A DNA stretch of 64,000 nucleotides from Azadirachta indica (GCA_022749755.1 CM040442.1:5678457-5742456), one strand, 5' to 3'; shown: positions 1-13,237, counted from the stretch's first letter. Notes: generated from the sequence alone by a model not told the origin. Numbers and translations: made by a program.

Positions 1-1765
1 TGTTTGCTGCCTTCTCTCTTCGGGCCAACTCCGATAACATGTCTGCATTTTTCAAGCAACAATAACCTCTCAGTCTTACGGTAAAATGGAAGTCGCTCAT
101 AATGCAATCTGAATGAAAAAATAAAAGATAGAAAAGCAACTAACCGTAACGGGTTCCGACCCCCTGGCATCTTGCAGAGAAGGCCAAGGTTTCCCTGACA
201 GTCATTTCTCCTATGTGAACATCATGTTGACTGATATAAGCAGCAGTTCTCTGAGGCACAAATTCATTCATATTGTGGCCATTGTAGGTCACTCTACCAG
301 AAACCTACAGAGAAACATTTCAATTCTCACATTAGAGATAAAACCAAAGAGTGAAAATCAATGCTAAAAGCCAAACCCCTATGAAATAATCAGAGCTTTT
401 AAGCATGTAATTCACCTTTAGACTAGAATCAAGCTTCCCCGCCAAAGCCAACAGTAATGTGGTCTTTCCAGAACCTGGAGGACCCAAAAGCAATGTCATT
501 CTGCAGCAAAGAAATGAACAAAATGAGAAATGACTGCCAAGTTATTCTAAATTTTCATTCAAGGATAAATAATAAACAACAATTCAGTTCTCACCTCTTT
601 GGTCTTACGATTCCACTTACATCTTTCAGAATTGTCAAATGCTTCTTTCTACTTGAAAGAATGTGCAGAGAGTTCAAGAAACCCTTCAAAAATACACAAC
701 ACACATGAGCAGAGAATTTAACAAAACATAATTACGCAAAGTTACTGATTCAACTTTTAGATGAATGTTGGTACCTCAATTATGTTGGCACAGAAGTTAA
801 TGAATGTTGGCAAGGCTCTACTTCCTACATACGCTTCTGCTTCAACATTTAGATGCTCAAATCGAACTTCGATTTTTGGAAGCTCAATTCCAACTCTGAA
901 AAAAAAAAAAGCAAAAGAAAAATGAAAATCATATTTAAATACAACTCAAACGAAAACAACAATTTCAAGGACTAGAACACAGATGCCTTATTTTTTCTCT
1001 GAGAAAACCTGCGAACACCATGCACATAACATCTCTTATCATTTACTTGCAATAGTAATTGGAGGACTTCACCTTCATTCATCTCGGACTCTATTACTCC
1101 AATAGTGTTACTCAAATTCGTGCATCCATACATGAATACATGCATATACATAGACATACATACATACATAAAAAATTTTATACATCTTGACCTTTGTCAC
1201 TCTGATGTCTTGAGTGTTTGTGTAAACTCAAACTCACGAATGCATACATGAACACACACATACATGCTACACCTATAAAAATTTTAGTCCATCTTGGCTT
1301 GTGTGACTTGAATGTCTTGGGTATACATACATACATACATGCATACGCGTACATGCATCCGTTTATGGATGTTTATGTAACTTTTCCATGTGTTTAAAGA
1401 GCACAACAGACGACCATTTCCGGCATAAAAAGGGAGAAATTTTACCTATCAATGCGATTCCTGAGCTTCAACAAGAAGCTCTCATTATCAACTTCTGCAA
1501 CTCTGATCAGTTTTTCAATCAACTTCTGTCTTTCTTGCAGTCCAAGATTGTACACACTAATTTCATTAGCACCACCATGAGAAGTAGTTAATATTCCTTT
1601 TCTCAAACGATCAAAGGTAGGCAATTTCTCAAGTGCAGCCCATTTTAAAGCCTCCTCATCATCTTCTTCTCTCGAAGACCTTGCTTCCCTAACACTACCT
1701 CTCCATATAGAAGCACTTCCTATACGTAAACTATTTCTAGCTTTGTAAATATCACCACCCTCCAT
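1..1765 (-). CDS. ABCG40: PDR-type ABCG transporter, 5' part (ABCG40/PDR1-like), truncated by window edge
   Basis: Full-size ABCG (pleiotropic drug resistance) transporter. The family sits in the plasma membrane and exports terpenoids, hormones such as abscisic acid and xenobiotics. I place exons at 1446-1765, 775-895, 595-683, 416-500, 145-304 and 42 down to the edge. All have GT-AG borders and join in frame. The start is the ATG at 1765 (MEGG). Visible in order: a serine-rich N-terminus with the [20 protein letters not shown] motif typical of PDR proteins, the PDR_N region, the Walker A motif GPPGSGKTT (exon 416-500), then the VTYNGH and [13 protein letters not shown] motifs and the start of the TVRETLAF region. 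About 270 of an expected 1,400 or more residues are present. The wording resembles Arabidopsis ABCG40/PDR12 and tobacco PDR1, but this family has many paralogues, so the symbol marks a clade and not a proven orthologue. Substrate is not inferable. Confidence 0.9.
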
Positions 1766-4700
1766 TTATAAGATTATCACAGCCGAAAACCCACCAAAAT
1801 ACAGAAGGGCTTTCTCAGCTTCTCTCTTTCTGCTGAACTTAAACAAGAAGAAATCCAAGAACAACAAAGATGGGTATTGTTTTCACAAATCAATGTGTTT
1901 GTATATGTCGATGAAAATATATACAAGTGAAAATGGGCGGCTCACATGGCTGTCCTATTAATTTCTATGGAGGTTTGAATTTCCATGTTGGTTAGTATTG
2001 TTGCAGTTAGACGTTACATATTCTATATCATTATTCATGTCACTTCCTTTTAGGATTTTTTTTCTTCTTTTTTAAATTTTTTTTTCATAAATACAAATTA
2101 TTTATATAAATATAAACTAACGTAACATAAAAACAAAGAATAATTATAAATAAAATAAAATACACATAAAATTGATTAAAAAAGATTACAAACATAAACT
2201 CAACTACAACTAACAACTTGTATTGTGGGATTTTGGTTAAAAGCATGTGAAAGGCTCTTAAATTATTTTCTGTTATCAATCTCTTTCCATTAGTTTTGAT
2301 TTTATTTATACATTATTTATTGATTTTAATACAATTTAAATATTGTTGTCTATACTTTTCTACTAATTTCGATTTTAGTTATAATTAATGGTGCCCCCAT
2401 TCCATATATAATCAAGAGAGTTTTTAGGTTGATAATAAATTATTAGGTATTTTGTCAAAATTAATCTATTTCATTATCAAATTATACTTGTTTATATAAA
2501 ATCATATCACAACCTAATTTTAATTCAACCCAATTGTTTATATAAAGTAATTTGATTACTTTTTATTGATAAAGTCTGAATTTTGGTTTTTTTATTACTC
2601 AATATACCATATATTATCATTTTTTTTATTGTTTAACAACTCTTTAATCTAGTTTTAGAATAATTTTCTAAAATATTTATTATTATGACATAAATTGTCA
2701 TTTTCATATATAAAATTGATAGAATAAGACAGAAACTAAATCTAAATTGTAGTGGGGATTGGTACCAAAAAAATATTCTCAAGTTGTGCCACCCCCTTGT
2801 TATCCAAGTTCAATAGTATTTTTTTTCTTTTTTTATTTTAAAAATCAAAATTTTCATTGCCCATTTAACAAAATATAATATGACATATATAAGAACAGAA
2901 TAATAAAGGCTAATGAAAATAAAATTGTGGCCTGATTTAGAATCTAGAAATTTCACACATCAATTATTATTAATAAATAGTAATTCCAATTTATGTCACA
3001 AAGCAAACAGGTGACAATAAATATTAAGTTTAAATAATATAGTACTGATGAGACTTCAAGAAGATTGCAATATGTGTAACACATTAATGGAAACTTTTTT
3101 TTTTAATTTTTTAAGATATTATTAAATGTCATTTAAAAAAAAATAATTAAGTACCTATATGCTATAGTTCTGTACATATTTATGATGACATTTGTACATT
3201 TAAAAATTTGTGAATTAAATTTAAAAAATCAAAATCTAATTTGAATGAGAAAAATAAAAGTTGTCACTCGATTTTCAATCATTTTTCTTCGACGTTCAAA
3301 TTTAATTTAAATTTAATAATGCAATTAAACAAGTGAAAAATCATAATTTTGTTAAAAAATAGTCTTAAATAAAAGAATTTTAATGAAATTTTTTTTTCTT
3401 ATTATAATTATTAGCAGTCAGCTACAAAATAAATATATATGATATATAATTTTATTAAATAATCATATAAATGATGATAGAGTGAGAAGAAATTTATATT
3501 AGTCGACTTATTTTTTGAGACGAAAAACTTAAATAAAACTGACCTCAAGACGGAGTTAAAAATAAATAATTAAGAGGTTAAAATGTTCAAAAATTTAAAC
3601 TTAATTAACTAATATTTTAAAAATAATTAATAATTTAAAAAATAAATCAATAATTTTATAAAGTTACAAGTACCAAATTATATATAAATTTAAAAATAAT
3701 TAAAATTATAAATATTATAACAAAAATTTCAAAAAAAAATTTGGTCCTCAGATAGTAAAGGCACTCCGCCCTTGTTGGCCCGACGTTCGTTTAATAAAAT
3801 TGCATCATACATACATACATACATAAATGCATGCATACATATATATATATATATATATATAAATACAAAAGTATTTTATTTTATTTTATTTTAGGTGAAG
3901 GCGTACAAAATGTTGGTAAGGATTGAGAGGGGTTTGAATGAATAGATGTGAACCAAAATATGGAGTCAATAGGTGGGGCTAACTTCAATTAAGAACTGAG
4001 CCCAGAGGTGCAACAACAACCTAAAATTGTGAGCCACCCACTACCGACCCAACGGGTATGCGTCACATGTCAAACCATCATCGGCTGAGTCCAAACTGGA
4101 TAGCTACTTTTTTCCATTCTTTTTAAAAAAAAATAAAAGAAATAATAACATTTTAATCTTATATGTTGAAAAAATAACAAATAAGAATATGGTTTGTTCA
4201 TGTTTTACAATTTAGTTACTTTTTGTCTTAACCCCGCTTTATAGAATTGAGCACAGTAGGGATAATAGTAGAGGTGACAGCGTAAATCATGACATAATTA
4301 TTTATCACAACTTTTTGTAAATAAATGGGTTTAAATTGAAAAAATAGTGACAAGATTTATAAATAAGTGACATGAATATATTAAGATTATATTAGAACAA
4401 GTTTAAAAATTTTAACATGTAAATTTATTTACGACGTAATTAATTATTTGAATAATCATATCATATAAATTCATTTATAATTAGAAAGAATTTTTTTACA
4501 TTTTTAATATTTTAAAAATATTTTGTTATAATTGTTAGATTTTAAAAGTATTCAATTCTATTTAAAATAAAATTTATTAATATTTAAGTAATAATATTAT
4601 AAATATTCTAAAATATCTATTAAAATATATATAAAAAATATTTGACAAGTGGCATAATTATAGTATAATTAATCTATTTAATAATTATGTCGAGTTATAA

Positions 4701-4978
4701 TTTTTAATTTTTGATACGATTATTAAATGTATTACATTTAAAAATATATTATACTTATGTTTGACAAGATATGAGACACAAGTTACTACTAATATGTAAG
4801 AATATTGTAATTATGGAGACTAAAATGTTAAATATAAAAAATTTATGTTCTCATTCATTATTTTGATATGTTGAGGGATAAAAATGATAATTATCTAAAA
4901 AATAGATAAACGAAACCGACCCGAATTAATAGGGTTGGCTTGAAAACTAATGAATCCATCAATTAATGCACAACAAAC
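1766..4978. other. AT-rich intergenic desert upstream of the ABCG gene
   Basis: This stretch holds the presumed promoter of the ABCG gene next to 1766, then very AT-rich non-coding DNA. The short open frames (for example 2085-2279) have low-complexity composition and no recognisable motif. Small tandem repeats are present, including ATAC/TA runs near 3807-3860. Around 3740-3790 there is a short island of more balanced composition that I do not recognise. No gene is supported. Confidence 0.7.
3807..3860. repeat. Compound (ATAC)n-(TA)n microsatellite
   Basis: A run of ATAC units passes through a short ATGC-rich spacer into a (TA)n tract. A related ATAC run lies near 1324-1344 within intron 1 of the ABCG gene. 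This is simple-sequence DNA with no visible function. Confidence 0.85.
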
Positions 4979-5032
4979 AATGCTTTCTTAAAATCGTTTA
5001 AAAAGTCAAATTAAGGATAATTTTTTAAAAAT

Positions 5033-5805
5033 GAAAAAAGGTCGTCTAACTCTCTAAGGTTTAATTTAACGTATTCATGAGTCTTAATAATTTTAAAAAT
5101 ATTCACACAAATTCTAATTTATTTTAAAATGATAATCATACTCCTATTAATAATAATTATTTTTTAAAAAATCTTTAAACTTTGATAAAATAAAATATAT
5201 TCATCAAAAATATATTAATGAAATTAATATAATATTTATTTTATAGTTCATTAGTAATATAATATTTATGAAAATATCATAATTTTATATATTTTATAAA
5301 TAATATAGATAATATTTGTTAATATATTATAAATAAAATATAAATTTATTTATTTTACAATATGTTAACAATTTAAGATGAATTATGTATTAGGACAATA
5401 AATAAAATAAATCATAAATAAATATTAAAATATAAATAAAATATGCCATAATACAATATTTATGAGTATATTACAATTTATATTTTGTGTAACTAAAATA
5501 TATTATATATTTAACATATATATTTAACATAATAAAAATAAAATATATTGTTTATAAAATGTATAATTTTATAATATATTTAAATATTATATTATTAATG
5601 TACTATTTATTAATGTATCTATTATAAATATATTTTATTTTGTCAAATTTTAAAGATATAATAATAATTTTTGTTGAATAACTATTACTAATAGGGGTAT
5701 AATTATTATTTTAAAATAAATTAAGATTTGTGTAAATATTTTTAAAATTATTAGGAATAATCATTACATTAAACCAAATTTTAATGAACTACATGTTCTT
5801 TTCCC
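5033..5805. mobile_element. Foldback MITE with very long inverted repeats, Mutator-like by target site
   Basis: A non-autonomous element of about 773 bp. Its left arm, from about 5033, and the reverse complement of its right arm, ending about 5805, match over well beyond 100 bp. Shared stretches include the GGTTTAA region, AATAATTTTAAAAATATT, CACAAAT, AATTTATTTTAAAATAAT and further inward TGATAAAATAAAATATAT. The right end reads GGGAAAAG in inward orientation. It is flanked by TTTAAAAAT on the left and TTTAAAAAAAAT on the right, and the duplicate copy shows one uninterrupted TTTAAAAAAT at 9205-9214. This fits a target duplication of about 9 bp with a changed A-run, as is usual for Mutator-like elements. 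No transposase frame is present. Family assignment is inference. Confidence 0.8.
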
Positions 5806-7231
5806 TTTAAAAAAAATGTAAGTGCGTGGAAGGTTCCATAATCACAATGAAATATAATTTATATGAGATAATGTTGTCTAAAATTATAATTAATTTAATT
5901 TAATATAACAATTTAATTCCCACTTTAATAATCTTTGGTAAAAATACAAGAATATAATGATAATTTTGTTGATTAATTTCAAAGTAATATATATAAATGT
6001 TACAAATATTTATTGGATGATATAAGAACAGCCTCTTACATATATTTCATTTAAATTTTTTTATATTAAACTGAATATAATTAAAGAAAAAAGTGTGGTT
6101 GAAATCTCAAATCTAATTTTTGTTTTAAGAAAGTTTGAAATTTTTGTATTTCTATCGACATATCAAATTTAAGTATCATTTTATTTCAGTTGGTACTATT
6201 TTATTATAACTTTAACATATGTAGAGTATTTTTGTCAAGTATTTTATCTTTTTAAGGGATATTACAAATAAAATAAAATTATACCATCATATAAGTCTCT
6301 TTCATATTTTTTATTTTTTGGTGTATTATTAGAAAATGAAAATATTGATATCATCTTCATGCTTTCATTATATCCATGCATGCATGTTGTTTCCCGTGGG
6401 CATTTAATGAAAAATAATGCTGCCTAAATTGGAGAAATTTAATTAACACAACAATTAATGTAATACGTGCAATTCTATATATCTCTTCATTCATGAATAT
6501 CATTCGTGTGAAATTCTCACTTTTAACTCATTTAATTTGCTTAATTTCTTTATCTAATTAAATTTAAAATAAAATTTTAATTAATTACATGAACTATTCA
6601 ATTACTCTGTGCTTCATCACTTGTAGAATTGTTGAAATGCTTTTGAATTCATACTTAGAAAAGATGGAATGAACATCTATTGATTATAATGTATCATTTA
6701 TAATATGAAAGATATGTTTGAAGAAAATTTCATGCTTATATTTCTATGATCACACGGTGCTATAAATAAAATCTTATCACATAAATATTTATATTAAATT
6801 TTATAGATTGTATTAATGATTTTAATAAATAAAAGAGAAAAAATAAATATATTCCGTTTTTTAAGACAAACATTCACGTCTGAACATTTACATAATTCTT
6901 AATAATTCAATGTATACTTATTTTATTAACTTTAAAATTATCATCATTATATATAAAAAAAATAAATGTACAAATAATATAAATTCAATAATTTATGTGG
7001 AGTTAGTTAATTACATGAATTTTTTAACAAATTAAAATTTAGACCATGCAAATACTAGACTGATACCGGTAAATCATTGACTTAAAAATGTCAATATTTA
7101 AAAAAAAAATGTAAACATAATATGGTGTTATGGGATTACACAATGGTTGTTGACAAATTTGTATCAAAAAGAGTTCAATAGATTGCACCCAAGGGAAGCA
7201 ATATTCTAATTAATTATCTAATTGAGATGCA

Positions 7232-7252
7232 AATATATATATATATATATAT
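7232..7252. repeat. (TA)n microsatellite in duplication copy A
   Basis: A short TA tract at the position equivalent to the longer (TA)n-(CA)n tract at 10658-10700 in copy B, so the locus has diverged in length since the duplication. Confidence 0.85.
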
Positions 7253-10200
7253 AGATGAAAGCAAGAATGTCAATTTTAATGTGTTCACATTAAAATTCTC
7301 AACTCCATCGTAAGAGATAATATAGGTGAGCTTTTAATGCTTTATTTGAACTCTAAATAGTTTTGTGGTTGGCAATTGCTATTCATGTGGAAATGCTTTT
7401 TAATGTGAATACTTTAATTAGTTTGGCTACCTATAATTTTGAGATGTTCTACACATTTTAATTTGTTATTGACTTTGCGAATCATATGAAAATTATAGAT
7501 AGGATGACTTTATATATCAATTTTGTGGTAAGTAGAAATTGCATATAAAAGAATAATACCAAATCTTCAAAAAAAAGAAGTGAGAAACAAAAAAAAAATC
7601 ATTTTAGACCTACATTTCAAATTGATTTAGGACATATTTATAAAAGTGTTCGTCTTACTTAATTTTAAAAATATAATAATTAAATTCAGATATATATATA
7701 TATATTTGTATATACAAAGTTTATACTTTTAAAGCATTTATCTATCTTTTTATATTTTATAATTAATAACTTTATTTTAAGTATCTTTAATCTCACATGA
7801 ACACGATAATAGGATATTATGATTTTTTTCTTATTATTTTTCCTTTGAATTTTCTCTACTTTCTTAGTATAAACTCGATCAATAACTCTCCTTTAGTATT
7901 TTAAAATAAATTCACATTATTTTAGTAAATAGTAGGTCTTTTATTTTTGTATAATTTATTATTCAATAATAATATTATATTGTATCTATTATTTACAAAA
8001 ATAAAAAATTTTATTTCGATTAGATATTAAAAATGTCACCTAAAAGTATAAAGGATATAATCATACTTAAAAATCCGAAAGGTCAAAAATTGTAAAATTG
8101 TAAAATTAAAACTTTCATTTTTTTTTCTCTTGGAAAAATTCTACCCTACATGATCAAGCTCCCTTGTGTCATGTCCTATTATTGTAGTTCCACCTCTCTT
8201 CGTTCAAAGTTGTGGGTATGTTTAAAATTTTTAGCAAAAAGTAAAAAAAAAATTTAATCTAAGATATAATTTTATAATTAACATATTTAATAACTTTAAG
8301 AAAATTTTTAAATAACTTTTTTTTTTTGCGTTTCTTTTGTGTCAAGTGCTTGATTTAGTATAACATTTTAATAAATTAAAATGACTATTTTTATGTAAAT
8401 TTTTTTTTTCATTTTTTTATGTCGTTTAGTTTTCATTAGAGAAAAGTTTTTAAAAAAAAAAATATTTTTTTAATTTTACTATAATAAATACAAATTTCAA
8501 ACTTTTGGGAGCAAAGATTTTTTAATTTTTTTTAAAAGTTTAATTACCTAAAATATCTTTGTTTCATTTGAAAGGTTTACGTTATATTCTTATAATAGAG
8601 TCTAACAACCACAAATAATAAATAAATAAATAAAATGTAATTTATTCCGAATATAAATGGACTAGTACTGAGTATCTTGTGGAGAAAGTCGTAAAGGACA
8701 AGCCTATTCAATAGAATTACGTGGTATACTTTAAATTTTCACTTATTTTAATCATTATTTTAATCGTTGCTATAAAGTTATCAATTTTTAAATAATAATA
8801 ATATATACATACACTACATGATTTTATTATAAATTTTATAGATAATTTGACAAAAAACATTTCTACGTAAAATTCTATAAAATTATTATAAAATAAGTTG
8901 TTCCTACAACACATTGCATATTAATATAATAATATAAAATTGATGTGATAAAATTATATTATTAATATATCTTATGTAATTTATATTTTTTTACTATTAT
9001 TAAAAATAATATAATATTATAATATTAATTTATATAGATAAGTTATACATACCTAAAAAAATTATATAGGAATACTCTATACATTTGGATAAAAGTTATA
9101 AGAGTCCATAATTAATAACTTTATTTTAAGCATCTTTAATCTCACATGAACATGAAGATAATGTTTTCTTAAAATCTTTTAAAAAGTCAAATTAAGGATA
9201 ATTTTTTAAAAAATGTAAGTATGTACAGGGTTCCATAACCACAATAAAAGATAATTTATATAAGATAATGTTGTCTAAAATTATAATTAATTTAATTTAA
9301 TATAACAGTTCAATCCCACTTTAATAGTCTTTTGTAAAAATGCAAGAATATAATGATAATTTTATTGATTAATTTCAAAGTCATATATATAAATGTGACA
9401 AATATTTATTAGATGGTATAAGAACAACATCATACATATATTTTATCTAAATTTTTTATATTAAAATGAATATAATTAAAGAAAAAAGTGTAGTTGAAAT
9501 CTCAAATCCAATTTTTGCTTTAAGAAAGTTTGAAATTTTTATATTTCTATTGACATATCGAATTGAAGTATTTTTTTAATTTCAGTTGGTAGTACTTTAT
9601 TATAACTTTAAAATATATAGAGTATTTCTTTCAATTATTTTATCTTTTTAAGGGATATTACAAATAAAATAAAATTGTACCATCATATAAGTCTCTTTCA
9701 TATTTTTTATTTTTCTGGTGTATCATTAGAAAATAAAAATATTAATATCATCTTCATGCTTTCATTATTGTCCAATATATCCATGCACGTACGTTGTTTC
9801 ATGTGGACATTTAATGAAAAATAATGCTACCCAAATTGGAGAAATTTAATTATCACAACAATTGATATAATACGTGCAATTCTATATCTTCGTTCATGAA
9901 TGTCATTCGAGTGAAATTCTCACTTTTAACTCATTTAATTTGCTTAATTTATTTATCTAATTAAATTTAAAAAAATTTAATTAATTACATGAACTATTCA
10001 ATTACTTTGTACTTCAAAACTTTTAGAATTGTTAAAGTGCTTTTGAATTCATACTTAAAAAAGATGGAATGAAAATGTGTTGATTATAATTATCATTTAT
10101 AATATGAAAGACACGTTCGAAGAAAATTTCATGTTTACACTTTTATTATGATCACATGATACCATATATAAAATCTCATTACATAAATATTTATATTAAA

Positions 10201-10653
10201 TTTGATCGATAGTATTGATGATTATAATAAATAAAATAGAAAAAAATAAATAGATTTTGTTTTTTAATACAAACATCTGCATACGAACTTGTACATGATT
10301 TTTAATAATTCAATGTTGTGTTATTTTTATAAACTTTAAAATTATTATCATTATATATATAAAAAATTAAATGTACAAATAATAATATGTGATTCAATAA
10401 TTTAACTGGAGTTAATGATTTGAATTCTTTTCTTTGAAGGTAGAATTTTTTAACAAATTAAAATTCAGACATATGAATACTAGACTCGATATCGGTAAAT
10501 CATTGACTTAAAAATGTCAATATTTAGAAGAAAAAATGCAAACATAATACGATGTTATAGGATTATAGGATGGTTGTTAATAAATTTGTGCCAAAAAAAG
10601 TTCTATAGATTTGACCCAAAGAAAGCAATGTTCTAATTAATTATGTAGTTGAG

Positions 10654-10657
<4 letters not shown>

Positions 10658-10698
<41 letters not shown>

Positions 10699-10700
10699 TA
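10658..10700. repeat. (TA)n-(CA)n microsatellite in duplication copy B
   Basis: A TA tract followed by a short CA tract, expanded relative to the matching tract at 7232-7252 in copy A. Confidence 0.85.
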
Positions 10701-11707
10701 TGAAAGCAAGAATGTCAATTTTAATGTGTTAAAATCTCTCAACTCCATTGTGAGCTTTTAATGCTTTATTTGAACTCTAAATAGTTTTGTGGTTGGCAAT
10801 TGTTATTCCTGTGGAAATGCTATTTAATGTAAATGCTTTAGTTTGGCTACCTATAATTTTGAGCGTGTTTTACACATTTTAATTTGTTCATTTACTTTGT
10901 GAATCACGTGAAAATTATAGATAGGAGGACTTTACAGATCAATTTTGTGGTAAGTAGAAATTGAGTTTACAAGAATAATACCAAATCTTCATAAAAAAGA
11001 AGTGATAAAAAAAACCCTAATGAAACTCATTTTAGACCTATATTTCAAATTAATTTAGATTAATTTTAAACATGTTCAACTTAATTAATTTTGAAAATAT
11101 AATAATTAAATGTAGATATATATATATATATACAAACTTTATACTTTTAAAGCAGTTGTCTATCTTTATATTTCATAATTAATAACTTTATTTTAAGCAT
11201 CTTTAATCTCTATTGAACACAAATCATGATCAAGCCCCCTTAGGTCATGTCCTGTTGTTGTAGTTCCACCTCTCTTCATTCAAAGTTGTGGGTATGTTTA
11301 AAATTGTTTGAAATAATTAACGTATTTAATTACTTTGAGTAAATTTTTAAATAAATTTTTTTTTGTATATTTTTTTTTTTTGTGTCAAGTGCCTGTTTAG
11401 TATAGCATTTCAATTTATCAAATCGATTTTTTTATGTTAAAATCTTTTTTTTCTTTTTTAATGTTGATAGTTTTCATTGGAGAAGAATTTTAAAGACTGC
11501 AAATATTTTTTAAATTTTACTAGAATACTACAAATTTTAGACTTTTGGAAGTAAAGATGTTCCAATTTTTTTAAAAGTTCAATTATATGAAATACCCTTA
11601 TTAACATTATATTATTATAATATAGTCTATGACCAAACAAATAAATAGATATAATTTAATTCATCCAGAATATGAATGAACTAGTAACTAATTATCTTAT
11701 AAAGAAA

Positions 11708-12432
11708 GTCTCAGGGGTAGATTGTTTTTTTTTTCTAAAATCTGAATATATTTATTCAGATGTTTAAAAATTATTTATTTTTTAAATTATGTCTGAATAT
11801 TTGTTAAAAATATTTAAATATAATTAAATTAAAAATTTTAACTTAAATTTGAATAAGCAAATATTTGAATAATTTAATGTTTTTATTTTTTAAAAATATC
11901 TCTATTTTATTAATTTATTTATTAACAAAATTAAAATTCAAATTAACTATTTTTATCACATCTCTTCTCTATTGTGAGTCAACTTTACTTGCCTTCTCAT
12001 TCCTATTTATTATATATTTTAATTATTATAATAAATTTGTATATTTATATAATTATAATTATATTATAATATGACTTATTATTTTTATTTCATTTTTTTA
12101 TCTTTATATTATCAATTAGAAGTTATTTTTCTTAGAAAATCATATATCAAACAAATAAATAATGTATATACTAATATAATTTATTAATTTTTTATTTATT
12201 GTTGTGTTAATATAATCAAAATTATTATAAATATAAGTATATTATTTAAAAGGGCATATATGTCAAAATATTAATTTTAAACTTTTTATTTTGTCAAAAC
12301 AAATAACTTAATATATATTTTTAGATATTTTAAAATAAAAAATAAATATATCATTCAGATTTAAATTTTAATTAGATTTAAATTTCAGTTATGTTCAAAA
12401 TTCCAAAAAAAAAAAACAATTTAACATTACCT
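11708..12432. mobile_element. hAT-like non-autonomous element inserted in copy B
   Basis: About 725 bp present in copy B but absent at the matching site of copy A (near 8690-8700). The left end reads CAGGGGTAGATTG followed by a T-run. The right end, reverse complemented, reads TAATGTTAAATTG followed by a T-run, so the termini are weak inverted repeats. CTTATAAA occurs at both sides (11696-11703 and 12431-12438), but placing it as an exact 8-bp target duplication would leave a few bases outside the inverted termini, so the exact ends are uncertain. A relative in opposite orientation is at about 40480-40880. No transposase frame is visible. Confidence 0.65.
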
Positions 12433-12523
12433 TATAAAACAAGACTATTCAATAGAATTACACGGTATACTTAAATTTTCTCCCTCACTTATTTTAATCA
12501 TTGCTACAAAGTTATCAATTTTA

Positions 12524-12524
12524 A

Positions 12525-12555
<31 letters not shown>

Positions 12556-12556
12556 T
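12524..12556. repeat. (TAA)n microsatellite
   Basis: A TAA run in copy B, expanded compared with a much shorter AATAATAATA run near 8790 in copy A. Confidence 0.8.
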
Positions 12557-13237
12557 ATATACACTACACTACATGATTTTATTATAAATTTTATAGATAA
12601 TGTGACAAAAATGTTTTTGCCTAAAATTCTATAAAATTATTATAAAACAAGTTGTTCTTAGGACACATTGCATATTAATATAACAACAATATAAAACTGA
12701 TGTGATAAAATTATATTATTAATGCATCTCATATAATTTATAATTTTTACTGTTATTAAAAATAATGTAATGTTATAATATTAATTTATATAGATAAGTT
12801 ATACGTAAGTATTTATAGCAGAATACTCCATAGATTTGGATAAAAGTTGTAGGAGTCAAGAAATCTTATTAGCAATCCAGCCGAAGAGGGTCACAGACAA
12901 GGGGCCAAAAATGCAAGAAAAAGTCAAGGAAGAGAAGAAGCCCAATGTTAACCAAGTCAACGCATGGTAAACTTCACTCTCAGGACGCCACGTGGCTTCC
13001 AATCAAAGGCAACTTTCCTTTTTTGGGGCTTATATTATAACATTGAACTGATTTGTGGAAGCAGGATGTCCGGTTTAATCCATGTAGCAGAATCCGAAAA
13101 TCTGATAAATTCAAGTCTGTACATTACAACATTTCATACGTGAAAAACAAACCACAACAAAGAATAGTTACTCTCTTTTTAAGTTTACAACAACTCATTC
13201 TGTTAGTATAATGTTGTTACAACATAATTTGATAATG

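Larger units (their letters stand above)
4979..9106 (+). repeat. Tandem segmental duplication, copy A
   Basis: Copy A of a non-coding direct duplication. Clear landmarks shared with copy B: the AAAAGTCAAATTAAGGATAA stretch (about 5001 versus 9183), GATAATGTTGTCTAAAATTA (about 5868 versus 9264), the GTTTTGTGGTTGGCAATTG stretch (about 7360 versus 10783), and the TTCAATAGAATTAC stretch (about 8707 versus 12449). By eye, well-aligned parts agree at roughly nine bases in ten. Copy A contains a 773-bp foldback element (5033-5805) and about 345 bp (about 7803-8148) that copy B lacks. No coding capacity is seen. Confidence 0.9.
9160..12857 (+). repeat. Tandem segmental duplication, copy B
   Basis: Second copy of the direct duplication, colinear with 4979-9106. 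It lacks the 773-bp foldback element and the 345-bp segment near 7803-8148, but carries its own insertion of about 725 bp (about 11708-12432). The join with copy A (9108-9159) is a short third copy of the internal stretch found at 7758-7802. Homology stops abruptly near 12857, about 380 bp before the 3' end of the DUF2921 gene. No coding capacity is seen. Confidence 0.9.

Noticed and set aside
4979..12857. LTR retrotransposon with two long terminal repeats
   Set aside because: The two similar segments are adjacent with no internal gag-pol, primer-binding site or polypurine tract, so a segmental duplication fits better.
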